Below the pieces are notes generated by a model. It did no database searches, had not been told where the DNA came from, and saw only the letters and a list, made by a program, of their open reading frames with translations. From positions 496,001 to 560,000 of the forward strand of contig CAVYWO010000020.1 of NCBI GenBank assembly GCA_963772295.1: a stretch of DNA of 64,000 nt, in the 5' to 3' direction. Positions 37,363 through 46,012 of this stretch are shown one piece after another. The DNA comes from AP-15 sp963772295 (GTDB lineage Bacteria; Pseudomonadota; Alphaproteobacteria; ATCC43930; CGMCC-115725). The position numbers and the translations under genes were made by a program. Position 1 is the first letter of the stretch. The number at the start of each line of letters is the position of its first letter.

Positions 37363-38148
37363 CTATCCCATCGTCGAGTTGAAGGCGCCGCCGTCCAACA
37401 GAAGGTTCTGGCCGACGATAAAGCCCGACCCGGCGCCGCAGAGAAAGGCGCAGGCGTCGCCGAACTCGGCCGGGTCGCCGAGCCGGCCGGCCGGGTTGGC
37501 CTGGCTGCGCTGGGCCAGCAGCGAGTCGAACGAGACATTCTGCCGCCTGGCGTCGTATTCGATGCCCGAACGCAGCCGGTCGGTAAGGAACGGGCCGGGC
37601 AACAGGCCGTTGATCGTCACATTGTATCTCGCCACCTGGCGGGCGAGGCCGGCGCAGAAGGCGGTCAGCCCGGCGCGGGCCCCGTTCGACATGCCGAGAT
37701 TGGCGATCGGCGACTTGACCGAGACCGAGGTGATGTTGACGATCCGGCCAAAGCGGCGCTCGCACATGCCGTCGACCACCGCCTTGATCAGCATGATTGG
37801 GGTCAGCATGTTGGCGTTGACCGCCTTTTGCCAATCCTCGACCGACCATTCGCGAAAATCGCCATGCGGCGGGCCGCCGCAATTGTTGACGAGGATGTCG
37901 GGGTTGGGACAGGCGGCGAGGGCCGCGGCGCGGCCGGCCTCGGTCGCGATGTCGCCGCGAACCGTCGTCACCGTGGCGCCGGTCTCGCGGCGGATCTCGG
38001 CGGCGGTCTGTTCGAGCGTCTCGCCGGTCCGCGCGGTGATCGTCAGCTCGACCCCGGCTCGCCCGAGCGACATGGCGCAGGCCCGGCCGAGCCCCTTGCT
38101 CGCGGCACAGACGAGCGCCTTGCGGCCGCGAATCCGCAAATCGAGCAT
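37363..38148 (-). CDS. SDR-family oxidoreductase without the canonical Tyr-x3-Lys
   Basis: A 261-residue Rossmann protein. ALVCAASKGLGRACAMSLG replaces the usual TGxxxGxG nucleotide loop, NNCGGPPHGDF corresponds to the NNAG strand, and IVNITSVSVKSPIANLGMSN carries the catalytic Ser region. Where YxxxK is expected the sequence is LGMSNGARAGL, so the Tyr is replaced by Ser and the Lys by Arg. The same change is seen in a subfamily annotated as 3-oxoacyl-ACP reductase-like. Catalysis by the classical mechanism is unlikely. C-terminus GQNLLLDGG is typical. Confidence 0.85.
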   Translation of the reverse strand: MLDLRIRGRKALVCAASKGLGRACAMSLGRAGVELTITARTGETLEQTAAEIRRETGATVTTVRGDIATEAGRAAALAACPNPDILVNNCGGPPHGDFREWSVEDWQKAVNANMLTPIMLIKAVVDGMCERRFGRIVNITSVSVKSPIANLGMSNGARAGLTAFCAGLARQVARYNVTINGLLPGPFLTDRLRSGIEYDARRQNVSFDSLLAQRSQANPAGRLGDPAEFGDACAFLCGAGSGFIVGQNLLLDGGAFNSTMG

Positions 38149-38229
38149 GTCGTCCTCCGTATCTAGACCGCCATTGGTGGCGGATGTATCGTGATCTTAC
38201 CTGGCGGGCCGACGGGAAGGACAGCGGCG

Positions 38230-38445
38230 ATGAAGCTGACCCTCACCCTCGACGCGGCGCCGGCAGGGGTCCGCGCGGCACTCGCCGAGGAATGGGATGA
38301 GATCGGCGGCTCGGTCAAGATGGAGCCGATGGTTCGGCTGTTCGATACCGAGGAGCAGGCGATCGCCTGGGGGCGCCGGCTGGCGGGCCGCCGCCGGCTC
38401 AGCCAGATCTACCTCATCGACCGGCGCAAGACCGTCGCGCGCTGA
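38230..38445 (+). CDS. Small hypothetical protein
   Basis: A 71-residue protein that starts MKLTLTLDAAPAGVRAALAE and ends RRKTVAR. No membrane segment, signal or named domain. The open frame has alphaproteobacterial codon bias, but I cannot point to homologues. Confidence 0.5.
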   Translation: MKLTLTLDAAPAGVRAALAEEWDEIGGSVKMEPMVRLFDTEEQAIAWGRRLAGRRRLSQIYLIDRRKTVAR

Positions 38446-38488
38446 ACCCCCGGCGGTTCACGCGCCGGCGATCATTGTCGCGGCCCGC

Positions 38489-38983
38489 TCAATAGCCCGG
38501 GGGCCCGGGACCGTAGCCCGGCGGCGGCCCGCCATAGGGCGGCATCCCCGGCGGCGGCGCAAAGCGGGCCACCTGGTTGCCATGGCCCACCATGCACGAG
38601 GCGAACAGCGCATCGTATTGCTGTTGCAGCGACAGCTGCGTCCAGCCGGCGCCGCCCGCATTGGCGAGGGTGCCAAAGGCCGCACCCGAGGCGGCGCCGA
38701 TCCCCGCGCCGCGACCGCCGCCGACCGCGCCGCCGATCGCGGCACCCAACGCGGTGGTGAGCAGCGCGCCGCCGACGGCCTGCTGGTTGGCGGCGGCCGC
38801 CGCCGGCGCGGTTCCCGCATAGGCATATTGCTGGCAGGCGGCCAGGTCGCTATTGAAGGCTTCGGGGCTCTTGCCCGGCCCCGGTGCGGCCGGGATTGTC
38901 GGCGCCAGCGGGGGCGAAACGCAGCCCGCCAGCACCAGGATGATCGCGGCCGCAGCGACGGCTCGCGAATCGATACGCTTCAT
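38489..38983 (-). CDS. Glycine-zipper lipoprotein
   Basis: A 164-residue protein. Start chosen at MKRIDSRAVAAAAII with a lipobox ending LAGC, so it is a lipid-modified envelope protein. The middle (about 70-105) is a glycine zipper (GAAIGGAVGGGRGAGIGAASG), common in outer-membrane lipoproteins. The C-terminus is Pro/Gly-rich (PPYGGPPPGYGPG). Role unknown. GGAAGAAAT upstream serves as ribosome-binding site. Confidence 0.8.
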   Translation of the reverse strand: MKRIDSRAVAAAAIILVLAGCVSPPLAPTIPAAPGPGKSPEAFNSDLAACQQYAYAGTAPAAAAANQQAVGGALLTTALGAAIGGAVGGGRGAGIGAASGAAFGTLANAGGAGWTQLSLQQQYDALFASCMVGHGNQVARFAPPPGMPPYGGPPPGYGPGPPGY

Positions 38984-39106
38984 GATTTCTTCCCAATTTT
39001 GACGCGCAAGACGATCTTGCGGCGATCCCTGCGGCCGAGGCAAGCACGAGTATCGCCGCCTGGGGTGGTTGCGACGCGGCAGGGACGCGGTACCTCGGGC
39101 AGGCGT

Positions 39107-39136
39107 AAAAAGAAGGGGCCGTCATTACGACGGCCC
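39107..39136 (-). terminator. Rho-independent terminator of the small RNA
   Basis: Perfect 8-bp stem GGGCCGTC/GACGGCCC with a 5-nt loop (39116-39136), followed on the minus strand by CCTTCTTTTT. Confidence 0.75.
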
Positions 39137-39199
39137 AAGTTTAGGGAGGAAACGCCTAGAAGACGTACGGTAAGACCACAACCGGCGATCGTTACCGCA
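39107..39199 (-). ncRNA. mmgR: Small RNA of the alpha-r8 (MmgR) type
   Basis: A short transcript of about 93 nt is predicted on the minus strand. It contains TTTCCTCCCT at 39143-39152, which I recall as the conserved single-stranded signature of the alphaproteobacterial alpha-r8/MmgR sRNAs, followed by CTAAACTTGGGCCGTC and the terminator hairpin. MmgR in Sinorhizobium limits polyhydroxybutyrate accumulation. The unpaired CCUCCC could pair with Shine-Dalgarno sequences. Promoter and terminator both fit. Not confirmed by covariance search. Confidence 0.7.
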
Positions 39200-39205
39200 C
39201 TGCAC

Positions 39206-39233
39206 AATTTAGTGTGTCCCACCGAATTGTCAA
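39206..39233 (-). promoter_or_regulatory. Sigma70-type promoter for the small RNA
   Basis: On the minus strand TTGACA (39228-39233), 16-nt spacer and TAAATT (39206-39211). Predicted start near 39199. Confidence 0.65.
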
Positions 39234-39383
39234 GCGGCTTTTTTCGAAAGGTTTGGGAGCGTTGATGATTCCAGACCCGACCCGGTACACCCAAGCCGTG
39301 TCAAATGTGCGTCGCACAAGCAGCGATTCGGCGTCCGAGCGGCGCCAATTTCACGTCAATTTTTCCCTCGGCGGAGGCGCGTA

Positions 39384-40374
39384 ATGCCGGAAGAGTCCGC
39401 ACCGGCACCCTGGCTCGTGGCCGATATCGGCGCCACCAATGCCCAATTCGGCGTGATGTCGCGCGAGCGCCGCCTGCTCTACACCCAGACCTATCCCTGC
39501 GCGGAATACAGGGCGATCGAGGATGCGCTTGACGTCTATCTCGGCGGACGCGGTGCACTGCCGATGCCGCGGCAGGGGGCGATCGCCATCGCTTCGGCGA
39601 TCGTCGGCGACCGCGTGGCGATGACCAACCATCCGTGGAGCTTTTCGATTTCGGCGCTGAAGGCCCAATTCGGGCTCGATCGGCTCGAGGTCGTCAATGA
39701 CTTCACCGCGGCAGCCCTGGCGCTGCCGTATCTCGGACCCGAAGATCAATTCGCGGTTGGCGGTGGCGATCCGGTCGACGGCGCACCAAAGGCCGTGCTC
39801 GGACCCGGATCGGGGCTCGGCGTCTCGGGGCTCGTGCGTTGCGGAACCGGCTGGATCCCGCTGACCGGCGAAGGCGGGCATGCGACATTGTCGCCGGCCG
39901 ACGACCGCGAGAGTGCGGCGATTGACCGCATGCGCCGGCATTTCGACCACGTCTCGGCCGAACGCGCGCTGTCCGGTCCGGGGCTCGTCAATCTCTACAA
40001 CACGCTGGCGAGCATCGACGCGGTGCCGTCCTTGGGCTTCACCGCCGCGCAGATCACCGATCACGCGCTCCACGACACCGATCGGCTGTGCGCCGAGACC
40101 GTTGCCATGTTCTGCGCGATGCTCGGGACCGTGGCCGGAAACCTCGCATTGACGCTCGGCGCGCGCGGCGGCGTCTACATCGCCGGCGGCATCGTGCCGC
40201 GGCTCGGCCAGTGGTTCGCCCACTCGCGGTTTCGCGAGCGCTTCGAAGCAAAGGGCCGAATTCGGCGCCTATATGGCGGCAATCCCGACCTATGTCGTGA
40301 CCCATCCTCTGCCGGCGTTTCTCGGCTGCGCGGCGCTGCTCGGCGGCACCGGCGACCGCCCAGGGTCGCTTTGA
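39384..40374 (+). pseudogene. glk: Glucokinase with a frameshift near the 3' end
   Basis: A GlcK of the bacterial Glk/ROK-independent type. VADIGATNAQFGVM is the ATP phosphate loop, VVNDFTAAALALPYLG contains the catalytic Asp, GPGSGLGVSGLV and TGEGGHATL follow. After RERFEAKGR the frame shifts: the conserved end FGAYMAAIPTYVVTHPLPAF then LGCAALL lies in the next frame, ending with TGA at 40372-40374. Deleting one A of CCGAATTCGG (40259/40260) restores the full protein of about 329 residues. As given, the altered tail replaces the last 38 residues. Confidence 0.88.
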
Positions 40375-40426
40375 CGCCGGTGCCGGACCGGCGGTAAAGT
40401 CGAGGCCGCCAGAGACGGGGCGCGGC

Positions 40427-41227
40427 ATGACGGCATTCTTCGATCGAAGCGCCGAATCCGGAAGGCGCGAGCGCGGGCGCATTCGCGCCGGCGAGGTTCC
40501 GGGCCCCACCGCCGGTCTGGCGCCCGGCAATGTGCAGGCAAATCTGGTCGTTCTGCCGCAAGCGCTGGCCCATGACTTTCTTCGGTTTGCCCAGGCGAAC
40601 CCGAAGCCCTGCCCGGTGCTCGCGGTATCGGAACCGGGGGATCCTCGTCTTCCGGCTCTGGGAGGGGATCTCGACATCCGCACAGATCTGCCGCGTTACC
40701 GGGTATGGCGGTACGGCACGCTGGCCGACGAGCCACGCGATTTCCTCGAGGTCTGGCGCGACGACCTCGTCGGTTTTGCCCTCGGCTGCTCGTTTTCGTT
40801 CGAGCAAGCGCTGGTCGAAGAGGGGATCGAGCTGCGCCACATGACTTGTGGCTGCAATGTGCCGATGTACCGCACCACTATCGCCTGCGTCCCGGCCGGT
40901 CCGTTCTTCGGTCCGCTCGTCGTCTCGATGCGGCCGCTCCGCCCTGGCGATGCGATCCGCGCGATCCAGATCACCTCGCGCTTCCCGGCGGTGCACGGGG
41001 CGCCGGTGCATATCGGTCTGCCCGAGGCGATCGGCATCGCCGATCTGGCCAAGCCCGATTATGGCGATCCGGTGCCGATCGAGGACGGCGAACTGCCCGT
41101 GTTCTGGGCCTGCGGGGTGACCCCGCAGGCGGTTATCGCCCGGGTGAAGCCGGAGTTCTGCATCACCCATGCCCCGGGCAGCATGCTGATCACCGACCTG
41201 CCGAATACTCGCCTGGCAAGCCTCTGA
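40427..41227 (+). CDS. D-glutamate cyclase/DUF1445 family protein
   Basis: A 266-residue protein of the putative hydro-lyase family PF07286. GLAPGNVQANLVVLPQALA at the N-terminus, then FALGCSFSFEQAL, MTCGCNVPMYRT (a conserved CGCN motif) and FWACGVTPQAV are the family's invariant blocks. One mammalian member opens or closes D-glutamate to 5-oxo-D-proline. The bacterial role is less certain. It precedes an amidohydrolase by 34 bases, so the two may be co-transcribed. Confidence 0.9.
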   Translation: MTAFFDRSAESGRRERGRIRAGEVPGPTAGLAPGNVQANLVVLPQALAHDFLRFAQANPKPCPVLAVSEPGDPRLPALGGDLDIRTDLPRYRVWRYGTLADEPRDFLEVWRDDLVGFALGCSFSFEQALVEEGIELRHMTCGCNVPMYRTTIACVPAGPFFGPLVVSMRPLRPGDAIRAIQITSRFPAVHGAPVHIGLPEAIGIADLAKPDYGDPVPIEDGELPVFWACGVTPQAVIARVKPEFCITHAPGSMLITDLPNTRLASL

Positions 41228-41261
41228 CGGCGCGATCCGGAGCAAAGGAGCAAATGGCAGG

Positions 41262-42410
41262 ATGAGAAACGGATTCCGCGTGTGCGATGCCGACACCCAT
41301 GTCAATCCGGCCGCCGAGGTGCTGGATCGCTACGTCGATCCGGGCCTTCGCCCCCGCCTGCCCGAACTCGAACCCTACCGCTTGCCCGTCGGCGAAGCGG
41401 TCGAGGGCGATGGCGGGCTGCACGCCTACCGGGTCGGCACCAAATACTATCGTCGCGTGCTCGGCGAAAGGGCGCCGGGCGCCGCGTTCACCGGGCGCCA
41501 GACGCGCTGGATGGGCACCAAGATCCCGCGGCCCGGCATCCAGGACGATCAGCCGGCAAATCGCATCGCCGACATGGACGAGGAAGGCGCCGACGTTCAT
41601 TTTCTGATCCCGACCTCCTGGCTCAGCGTCGTCGGGCTCGACGATCCGGCGCTCGAGGTCGGAATGATCCGCGCCTATCACCGCCACATGGCCGATTTCT
41701 GCGCCGATTATCCCGATCGGCTGAAGAGCATGATCGTCGCCTCGTCGCGCGATGTGGCGGCAGCGGTGCGCGAGATCCGCGAATGGGGCAAGTCGAGATG
41801 GGCGGTCGCGGTCATGCCGCTCTTGGCCAAGGAGGTACCGGCCGACCATCCGGACCTCTGGCCGATCTGGGAAGCCGCCGCCGATCACGACCTGCCGATC
41901 GCCAATCACAGCTTCACTTGGAACCCGCCCTATTATCCGGGCTATTTGGATTTGTGGGAGAACATCTTTATCGGCCGCGCCGCCGCGCATCCCTGGGGCG
42001 CGATGCGGTTTGTCGCATCATTTATCGGCGGCGGGCTTTTCGACCGGTTCCCGACCCTGCGCATGGCGGTTCTCGAATGCGGCTTCGGCTGGCTGCCGTT
42101 CTGGGCCCGGCGCCTCGACGAGCAGGCGGTCTATGTCGGAGGGACGGCGCCGCTGAAGCACAGGCCAAGCGAATACATGGCGAGCGGCCGGTTCTTTTGC
42201 AGCATCGAGCACCATGAAGGCGAGGACATGTTAGACCACGTCACCCGATTCTTTGGTGACGACCTATTGATGTACGCCTCCGACTATCCGCACGGAGAAT
42301 GCCAGTTTCCGAATTCGGTCGACAACGTCCTTGCCTGGCAGAGCCTGAAGGGCGACACCAAGAGAAAGCTCCTGTGGGACAACGCCGCCCGCTTCTTCAA
42401 GCAGACCTGA
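41262..42410 (+). CDS. ACMSD-like metal-dependent amidohydrolase
   Basis: A 382-residue TIM-barrel enzyme of the amidohydrolase 2 family. CDADTHVNP supplies the first metal-ligand pair (normally H-x-H; here D-T-H), IANHSFTWNP holds the central His, and MYASDYPHGECQF the terminal catalytic Asp with His. Such enzymes decarboxylate or hydrolyse aromatic or cyclic acids. GGAGCAAA lies upstream of the ATG. The substrate is unknown; the neighbour D-glutamate cyclase-like gene does not settle it. Confidence 0.85.
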   Translation: MRNGFRVCDADTHVNPAAEVLDRYVDPGLRPRLPELEPYRLPVGEAVEGDGGLHAYRVGTKYYRRVLGERAPGAAFTGRQTRWMGTKIPRPGIQDDQPANRIADMDEEGADVHFLIPTSWLSVVGLDDPALEVGMIRAYHRHMADFCADYPDRLKSMIVASSRDVAAAVREIREWGKSRWAVAVMPLLAKEVPADHPDLWPIWEAAADHDLPIANHSFTWNPPYYPGYLDLWENIFIGRAAAHPWGAMRFVASFIGGGLFDRFPTLRMAVLECGFGWLPFWARRLDEQAVYVGGTAPLKHRPSEYMASGRFFCSIEHHEGEDMLDHVTRFFGDDLLMYASDYPHGECQFPNSVDNVLAWQSLKGDTKRKLLWDNAARFFKQT

Positions 42411-42463
42411 CCCCTCTAGCCGGGTTCTTGTCTCCTCGGGGTCCCTCTCTTATCGTCGAAGCC

Positions 42464-42715
42464 ATGGATTACCGCGCTAGGATTGTTATCAACCCCGAGA
42501 TTCGTTTCGGGAAACCATGCGTGCGCGGAACCCGGAGCACGGTCGGCGACGTCTTGGGGTACCTCGCCTCGGGCATGACCGAGCAGGAAATCCTGGCCGA
42601 TTTCCCGCAATTGACGGGCGACCACATCCGCGCCTGCTTGGCGTTTGCCGCCGAGCGCGAGCGCGGTACGATGAGCACCCCCGCGAACCGAGCGGCCCGC
42701 GCCGCTCTTCGATGA
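42464..42715 (+). CDS. DUF433 antitoxin-like protein
   Basis: An 83-residue protein. RIVINPEIRFGKPCVRGTR then DVLGYLASGMTEQEILADFP is the DUF433 helix-turn-helix signature (VapB45-like). The usual partner is a DUF5615 PIN-like toxin just downstream, present here only as a broken copy. DUF433 proteins bind their operator and neutralise the toxin. The ATG at 42464 is chosen because homology starts there. Confidence 0.88.
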   Translation: MDYRARIVINPEIRFGKPCVRGTRSTVGDVLGYLASGMTEQEILADFPQLTGDHIRACLAFAAERERGTMSTPANRAARAALR

Positions 42716-42970
42716 AAATCTCGCGACGCGGCTTGTCGCCGCGCTCGCGGATCTATACGCGGGCTGCGCTCGGCGGGCGCGGCCTCGCGGGTGGCTCCGA
42801 TAAGGCGATCGCGCCTCAGCGTCCGCTACGGGGCGCCGCCGAAAGTGATCTGGATCCGGTCGGGGAACTGCTCTACGGCGGACATCATTCGCCTGCTCCG
42901 CCATCGTCGCGACGACATCGATCGCTTCCCGGCGGATCCGGAAACCAGTTTTCTCGCTATCGCCTGGGTC
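42690..42970 (+). pseudogene. DUF5615 PIN-like toxin remnant
   Basis: The first third (LFDENLATRLVAALADLYAG) and last third (RYGAPPKVIWIRSGNCSTAD, then IIRLLRHRRDDIDRF) of a DUF5615 toxin are recognisable but in different frames. The middle, which should hold the conserved AIWxxA and TKDxDF catalytic blocks, is missing (around 42782-42825). The toxin cannot be active. Confidence 0.75.
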
Positions 42971-43175
42971 AGTTCGCCCCGCGGATCGCGGCGATGTCCG
43001 GGGCGAAGATCATTTCCTCGCTGCCAACGCGCGACGGATCGGCGGGGGAAGCAAGATAGCGGGCGAACACCCAGACCCCGTCGAGCGGGTTCGACACGAT
43101 TTCGGCGATCGCGCCATCGACGAGGGCGATCCGCATGCCCGGGGTCAACAGCCGGGCGTTGACGAGCTCGCTCAT
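42969..43175 (-). CDS. Small hypothetical protein
   Basis: A 68-residue protein starting MSELVNARLLTPGMRIALVD and continuing with EIVSNPLDGVWVFARYL. It overlaps the end of the toxin remnant on the other strand and lies downstream of the FAH gene. No named domain; small conserved neighbours of similar type accompany metabolic genes, but this is not established here. Confidence 0.45.
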   Translation of the reverse strand: MSELVNARLLTPGMRIALVDGAIAEIVSNPLDGVWVFARYLASPADPSRVGSEEMIFAPDIAAIRGAN

Positions 43176-43220
43176 CCTTCGGCCCGCCAACGCTCGCCTT
43201 CCCCCTATCGGAAACGACCG

Positions 43221-44069
43221 CTATCCGGCATAGGCCACCAGCCGCTGGTTTTGCTCGCCCAAGCCTTCGACCGAGAGCCGCATCCGGTCGCCCGGCTTGA
43301 GGAATTTCGGCGGCTTGAAGCCCATCCCGACCCCCGACGGGGTGCCGGTCGGGATCACGTCGCCCGGCATCAGCGTCAGGAATTGGCTGACATAGCTGAC
43401 GATCTCGTCAACCCCGAAGACCAGGTCGCCGGTATTGCTGTTCTGCCGCCGCTCGCCGTTGACCTCGCTCCACAGCGCGAGCTTGCCCGGGTCCGGGATC
43501 TCGTCTGTCGTGACCAGCCACGGGCCGATCGGGCAGAATGTGTCGGCGCTCTTGCCCTTGGTCCATTGCCCGCCGCGCTCGATCTGGAATTCGCGCTCGC
43601 TCACGTCGTTGACGACGCAATAGCCGGCGATATGCCGACGCGCCTCGGCCTGCGAGACGTAGCGGGCGAGGCTGCCCACGACGATGCCGAGCTCGACCTC
43701 GTAGTCGGCCTTCTGCGAGCCTTTCGGGATGATCACATCGTCGTCGGGGCCGCAGATCGACGAGTTAGCCTTCATAAAGAAGATCGGCTCCTTTGGGATC
43801 GGCTGCCCCGCCTCCTGCGCGTGCAGGCGATAGTTGAGGCCGATCGCCACGATCTTGGACACCGCGCCGACGCAGGGGCCGAGCCGCGGCGTACCGGGGA
43901 CAACGGGCAGGGTCGACGGGTCGAGGCGCCGCAACCGGTCGAGCGAGGCCGGCGCCAGCGCTTCGCCGGCGATGTCGCGGACGTTGTGCGAGAGGTCGCG
44001 GATCTTGCCGTCGCGGTCGAGGAGGCCGGGCTTTTCCTGGCCCGGCGGGCCATAGCGAAGGAGCTTCAT
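43221..44069 (-). CDS. Fumarylacetoacetate hydrolase family protein
   Basis: A 282-residue FAH-fold enzyme. IGLNYRLHAQEAGQPIPKEP leads to FMKANSSICGPDDDVIIP; DYEVELGIVVG contains the Glu metal ligands, CVVNDVSEREFQ the Asp, and GQWTKGKSADTFCPIGPWLV the lid region. VIPTGTPSGVGMGFKPPKFL is the family's C-terminal signature. Members cleave acylpyruvates or isomerise related compounds in aromatic or sugar-acid catabolism. The substrate is not defined. Confidence 0.92.
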   Translation of the reverse strand: MKLLRYGPPGQEKPGLLDRDGKIRDLSHNVRDIAGEALAPASLDRLRRLDPSTLPVVPGTPRLGPCVGAVSKIVAIGLNYRLHAQEAGQPIPKEPIFFMKANSSICGPDDDVIIPKGSQKADYEVELGIVVGSLARYVSQAEARRHIAGYCVVNDVSEREFQIERGGQWTKGKSADTFCPIGPWLVTTDEIPDPGKLALWSEVNGERRQNSNTGDLVFGVDEIVSYVSQFLTLMPGDVIPTGTPSGVGMGFKPPKFLKPGDRMRLSVEGLGEQNQRLVAYAG

Positions 44070-44179
44070 CGACTGCCTCCTGTCGGGGTGTGAATTTGCC
44101 GGAAATTTGCCACGCTCATCGGATCAATGTAAACCGCGCCGGTCGCGAACCGACCAAGCCGCGTTGTCGGCCTCTAGCG

Positions 44180-44458
44180 TCAGCCGCGCGGCGCGTAGTG
44201 ATAGCGGCAAGCGACGATTTCGAGTTGCTGCTCGCCACCGCTGCCGCGGATCCGGTAGACGATCCGCTGATCGCCGGTGATCCGCCGCGACCACCAGCCG
44301 GCGAGGCCGCCGCGCAGTGGCTCGGGCTTGCCGATTCCACGGAACGGATCGCGCAAGATGTCCCGCACAAGGGCATTGACGCGGTCGAGTATGTCACGGT
44401 CGGTTTGCTGCCAGGAAACGTAATCCTCCCAGGCGTGCTCGCTCCGCAGAAGCTTCAT
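44180..44458 (-). CDS. yoeB: YoeB-type toxin
   Basis: A 92-residue ribosome-dependent mRNA interferase. HAWEDYVSWQQTDRDILDRV and DPFRGIGKPEPLRGGLAGWW, then SRRITGDQRIVYRI and the C-terminal ACRYHY match YoeB (catalytic Glu, Arg, His and terminal Tyr). The start codon overlaps the antitoxin stop in ATGA, the usual coupling that ensures antitoxin excess. The toxin appears intact. Confidence 0.93.
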   Translation of the reverse strand: MKLLRSEHAWEDYVSWQQTDRDILDRVNALVRDILRDPFRGIGKPEPLRGGLAGWWSRRITGDQRIVYRIRGSGGEQQLEIVACRYHYAPRG

Positions 44459-44706
44459 TCCTCGAGGTCGTGCTCGGCAAGGTTGCCGGCCTCGGCCTCG
44501 TTGATCGAGTGCAGCAGCCGTCGGGCGTTCGCCGAGTCCCGCAGCAGATGCAGGGTTTCCTGCAGGCTCTCGTACTCTCCTAACGACAGCATGACCACCG
44601 CCTCGCCGTGCTGCCGTCTCACGACCAGCGGCGCGCGGCTTTCGCAAACCTCGTCCATATGCCGCTTCAGGTTCTGACGCAGCTCCGTATATGACACTTG
44701 AACCAT
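44455..44706 (-). CDS. yefM: YefM-type antitoxin
   Basis: An 83-residue Phd/YefM protein. MVQVSYTELRQNLKRHMDEV is the N-terminal DNA-binding region, VVRRQHGEAVVMLSLGEYES the dimer core, and the acidic tail NLAEHDLEE the toxin-binding part. It would repress its own operon and neutralise YoeB. Confidence 0.92.
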   Translation of the reverse strand: MVQVSYTELRQNLKRHMDEVCESRAPLVVRRQHGEAVVMLSLGEYESLQETLHLLRDSANARRLLHSINEAEAGNLAEHDLEE

Positions 44707-44808
44707 TGCGCTGATCTCCTCTGCGTGCAGAAAAATTGTACGTCGAGGTCGGCTTACAATCGGCATCGCGTGGCGGAACGAAAGTCGGCGCGCGCCGCCC
44801 CCTTCGGG

Positions 44809-45755
44809 TCAGCGGGTCATGATGAGTGGGTTAACGGCGGCCGAGGAGAGCTGCAATGTCGTTCGAAGTGCTCGACGACACGGCGGCAGAGAGCGACAAA
44901 TTCTTGGTGTGTTAGGGTCGCTCGCGTTTGGGTTGTGGTTGTTGCGGCTGGGCATCGGGGAATCCTTGAGCCCCGCGGACACCAGAAAGCTGCGTGTATT
45001 GCCCCTAATCGCTTCGACCACCGGGAGCCTGGAAAGCTCACGCGCTTCTTTCAGCCGTTCGAAGATCGGAGACTCGGCGACTGTCTTTCGCACGTAGTAG
45101 CCAAGCGCTACCAGGAGAATGCTAGCCAGGAACGGTAGGCGCCAACCCGAAGAGAGGAACTGCGCTTCGCGCAGCCTCGCGACCGCGGCAAAGGCCAGGC
45201 TCGCCGCGACCAGACCGACCGGGAACCCCGTTTGGACGAGGCTGCCGTAAAACCCGCGTCTTTCTTTCGTCCCGTGTTCCATCACCAGGATTACTGCGCC
45301 GCCCCATTCACCGCCAAGACCAACTCCCTGGAGGATCCGGAGAATGACCAGCGCAGTCGGTGCCAAGATCCCGATTTGCTGGTAAGTCGGAAGACATCCA
45401 ACCGCGAACGTGGTCAAGCCCATGGTTAGCATAGCGGCGATCAGCATCGATTTGCGCCCGATGCGATCGCCATAATGGCCAAAGATTACAGCGCCCAGCG
45501 GCCGACCGAGGAATCCCACCCCATAGGCCGCAAGCGCGGCGAGCGTCCCGACCAAAGGCTTGTAGGAGGGAAAAATAGCTTGTTGAACACCAATGCGGCG
45601 CCGGTGCCGTAGATCAAAAAATCATACCATTCGATGAACGTACCAAAAACGCTCGCGCCCACCACCTTGCGATATTCTTTACTACTGATGCGGTTGCGCC
45701 CTTTCGCTAATCGGAACTTCCCCGGCATGCACCACGGGCTCTTGAGCGATTTCAA
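44809..45755 (-). pseudogene. MHS-family MFS transporter, frameshifted and 3'-truncated
   Basis: The first frame (to about 45570) has KVVGASVFGTFIEWYDFLIY, the signature start of metabolite:H+ symporters. The second has LVGTLAALAAYGVGFLGRPL and GHYGDRIGRK, the MFS loop motif, then LRILQGVGLGGEWGGAVILV. Adding one A to the A5 run at 45571-45575 would join them (LFFPSYKPLVG). Homology ends near FLVSAGL around 44960, so about half the protein (the last six TM segments) is missing. The tail to 44809 is unrelated. Confidence 0.88.
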
Positions 45756-46012
45756 TGGCTTAAGTAATCACCCCCCGCTTCCTACTGGGTACAGTAGTTC
45801 TCTCGCCGTCGAAATCGTGGAGAGAGTACCGCACAGTTGAGCTACAGCCAAGATTTCGGCGCAGATGGCACCCGTACATGGGTACGGCCTAAGCTCGATC
45901 TTCAGCATTATCAATAGCTTAAGGCGTTTTCCCCGGGAAGTTCCGGCTAATGCAACGCTCATATCTCCCTCCGGAGAATTTAAGCTTTATCGCGGGGAAT
46001 ATTTGAACCCTT

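Noticed and set aside
44817..45041. A 74-codon minus frame after the transporter truncation
   Set aside because: No domain recognised; could be the tail of a decayed gene but not supportable.
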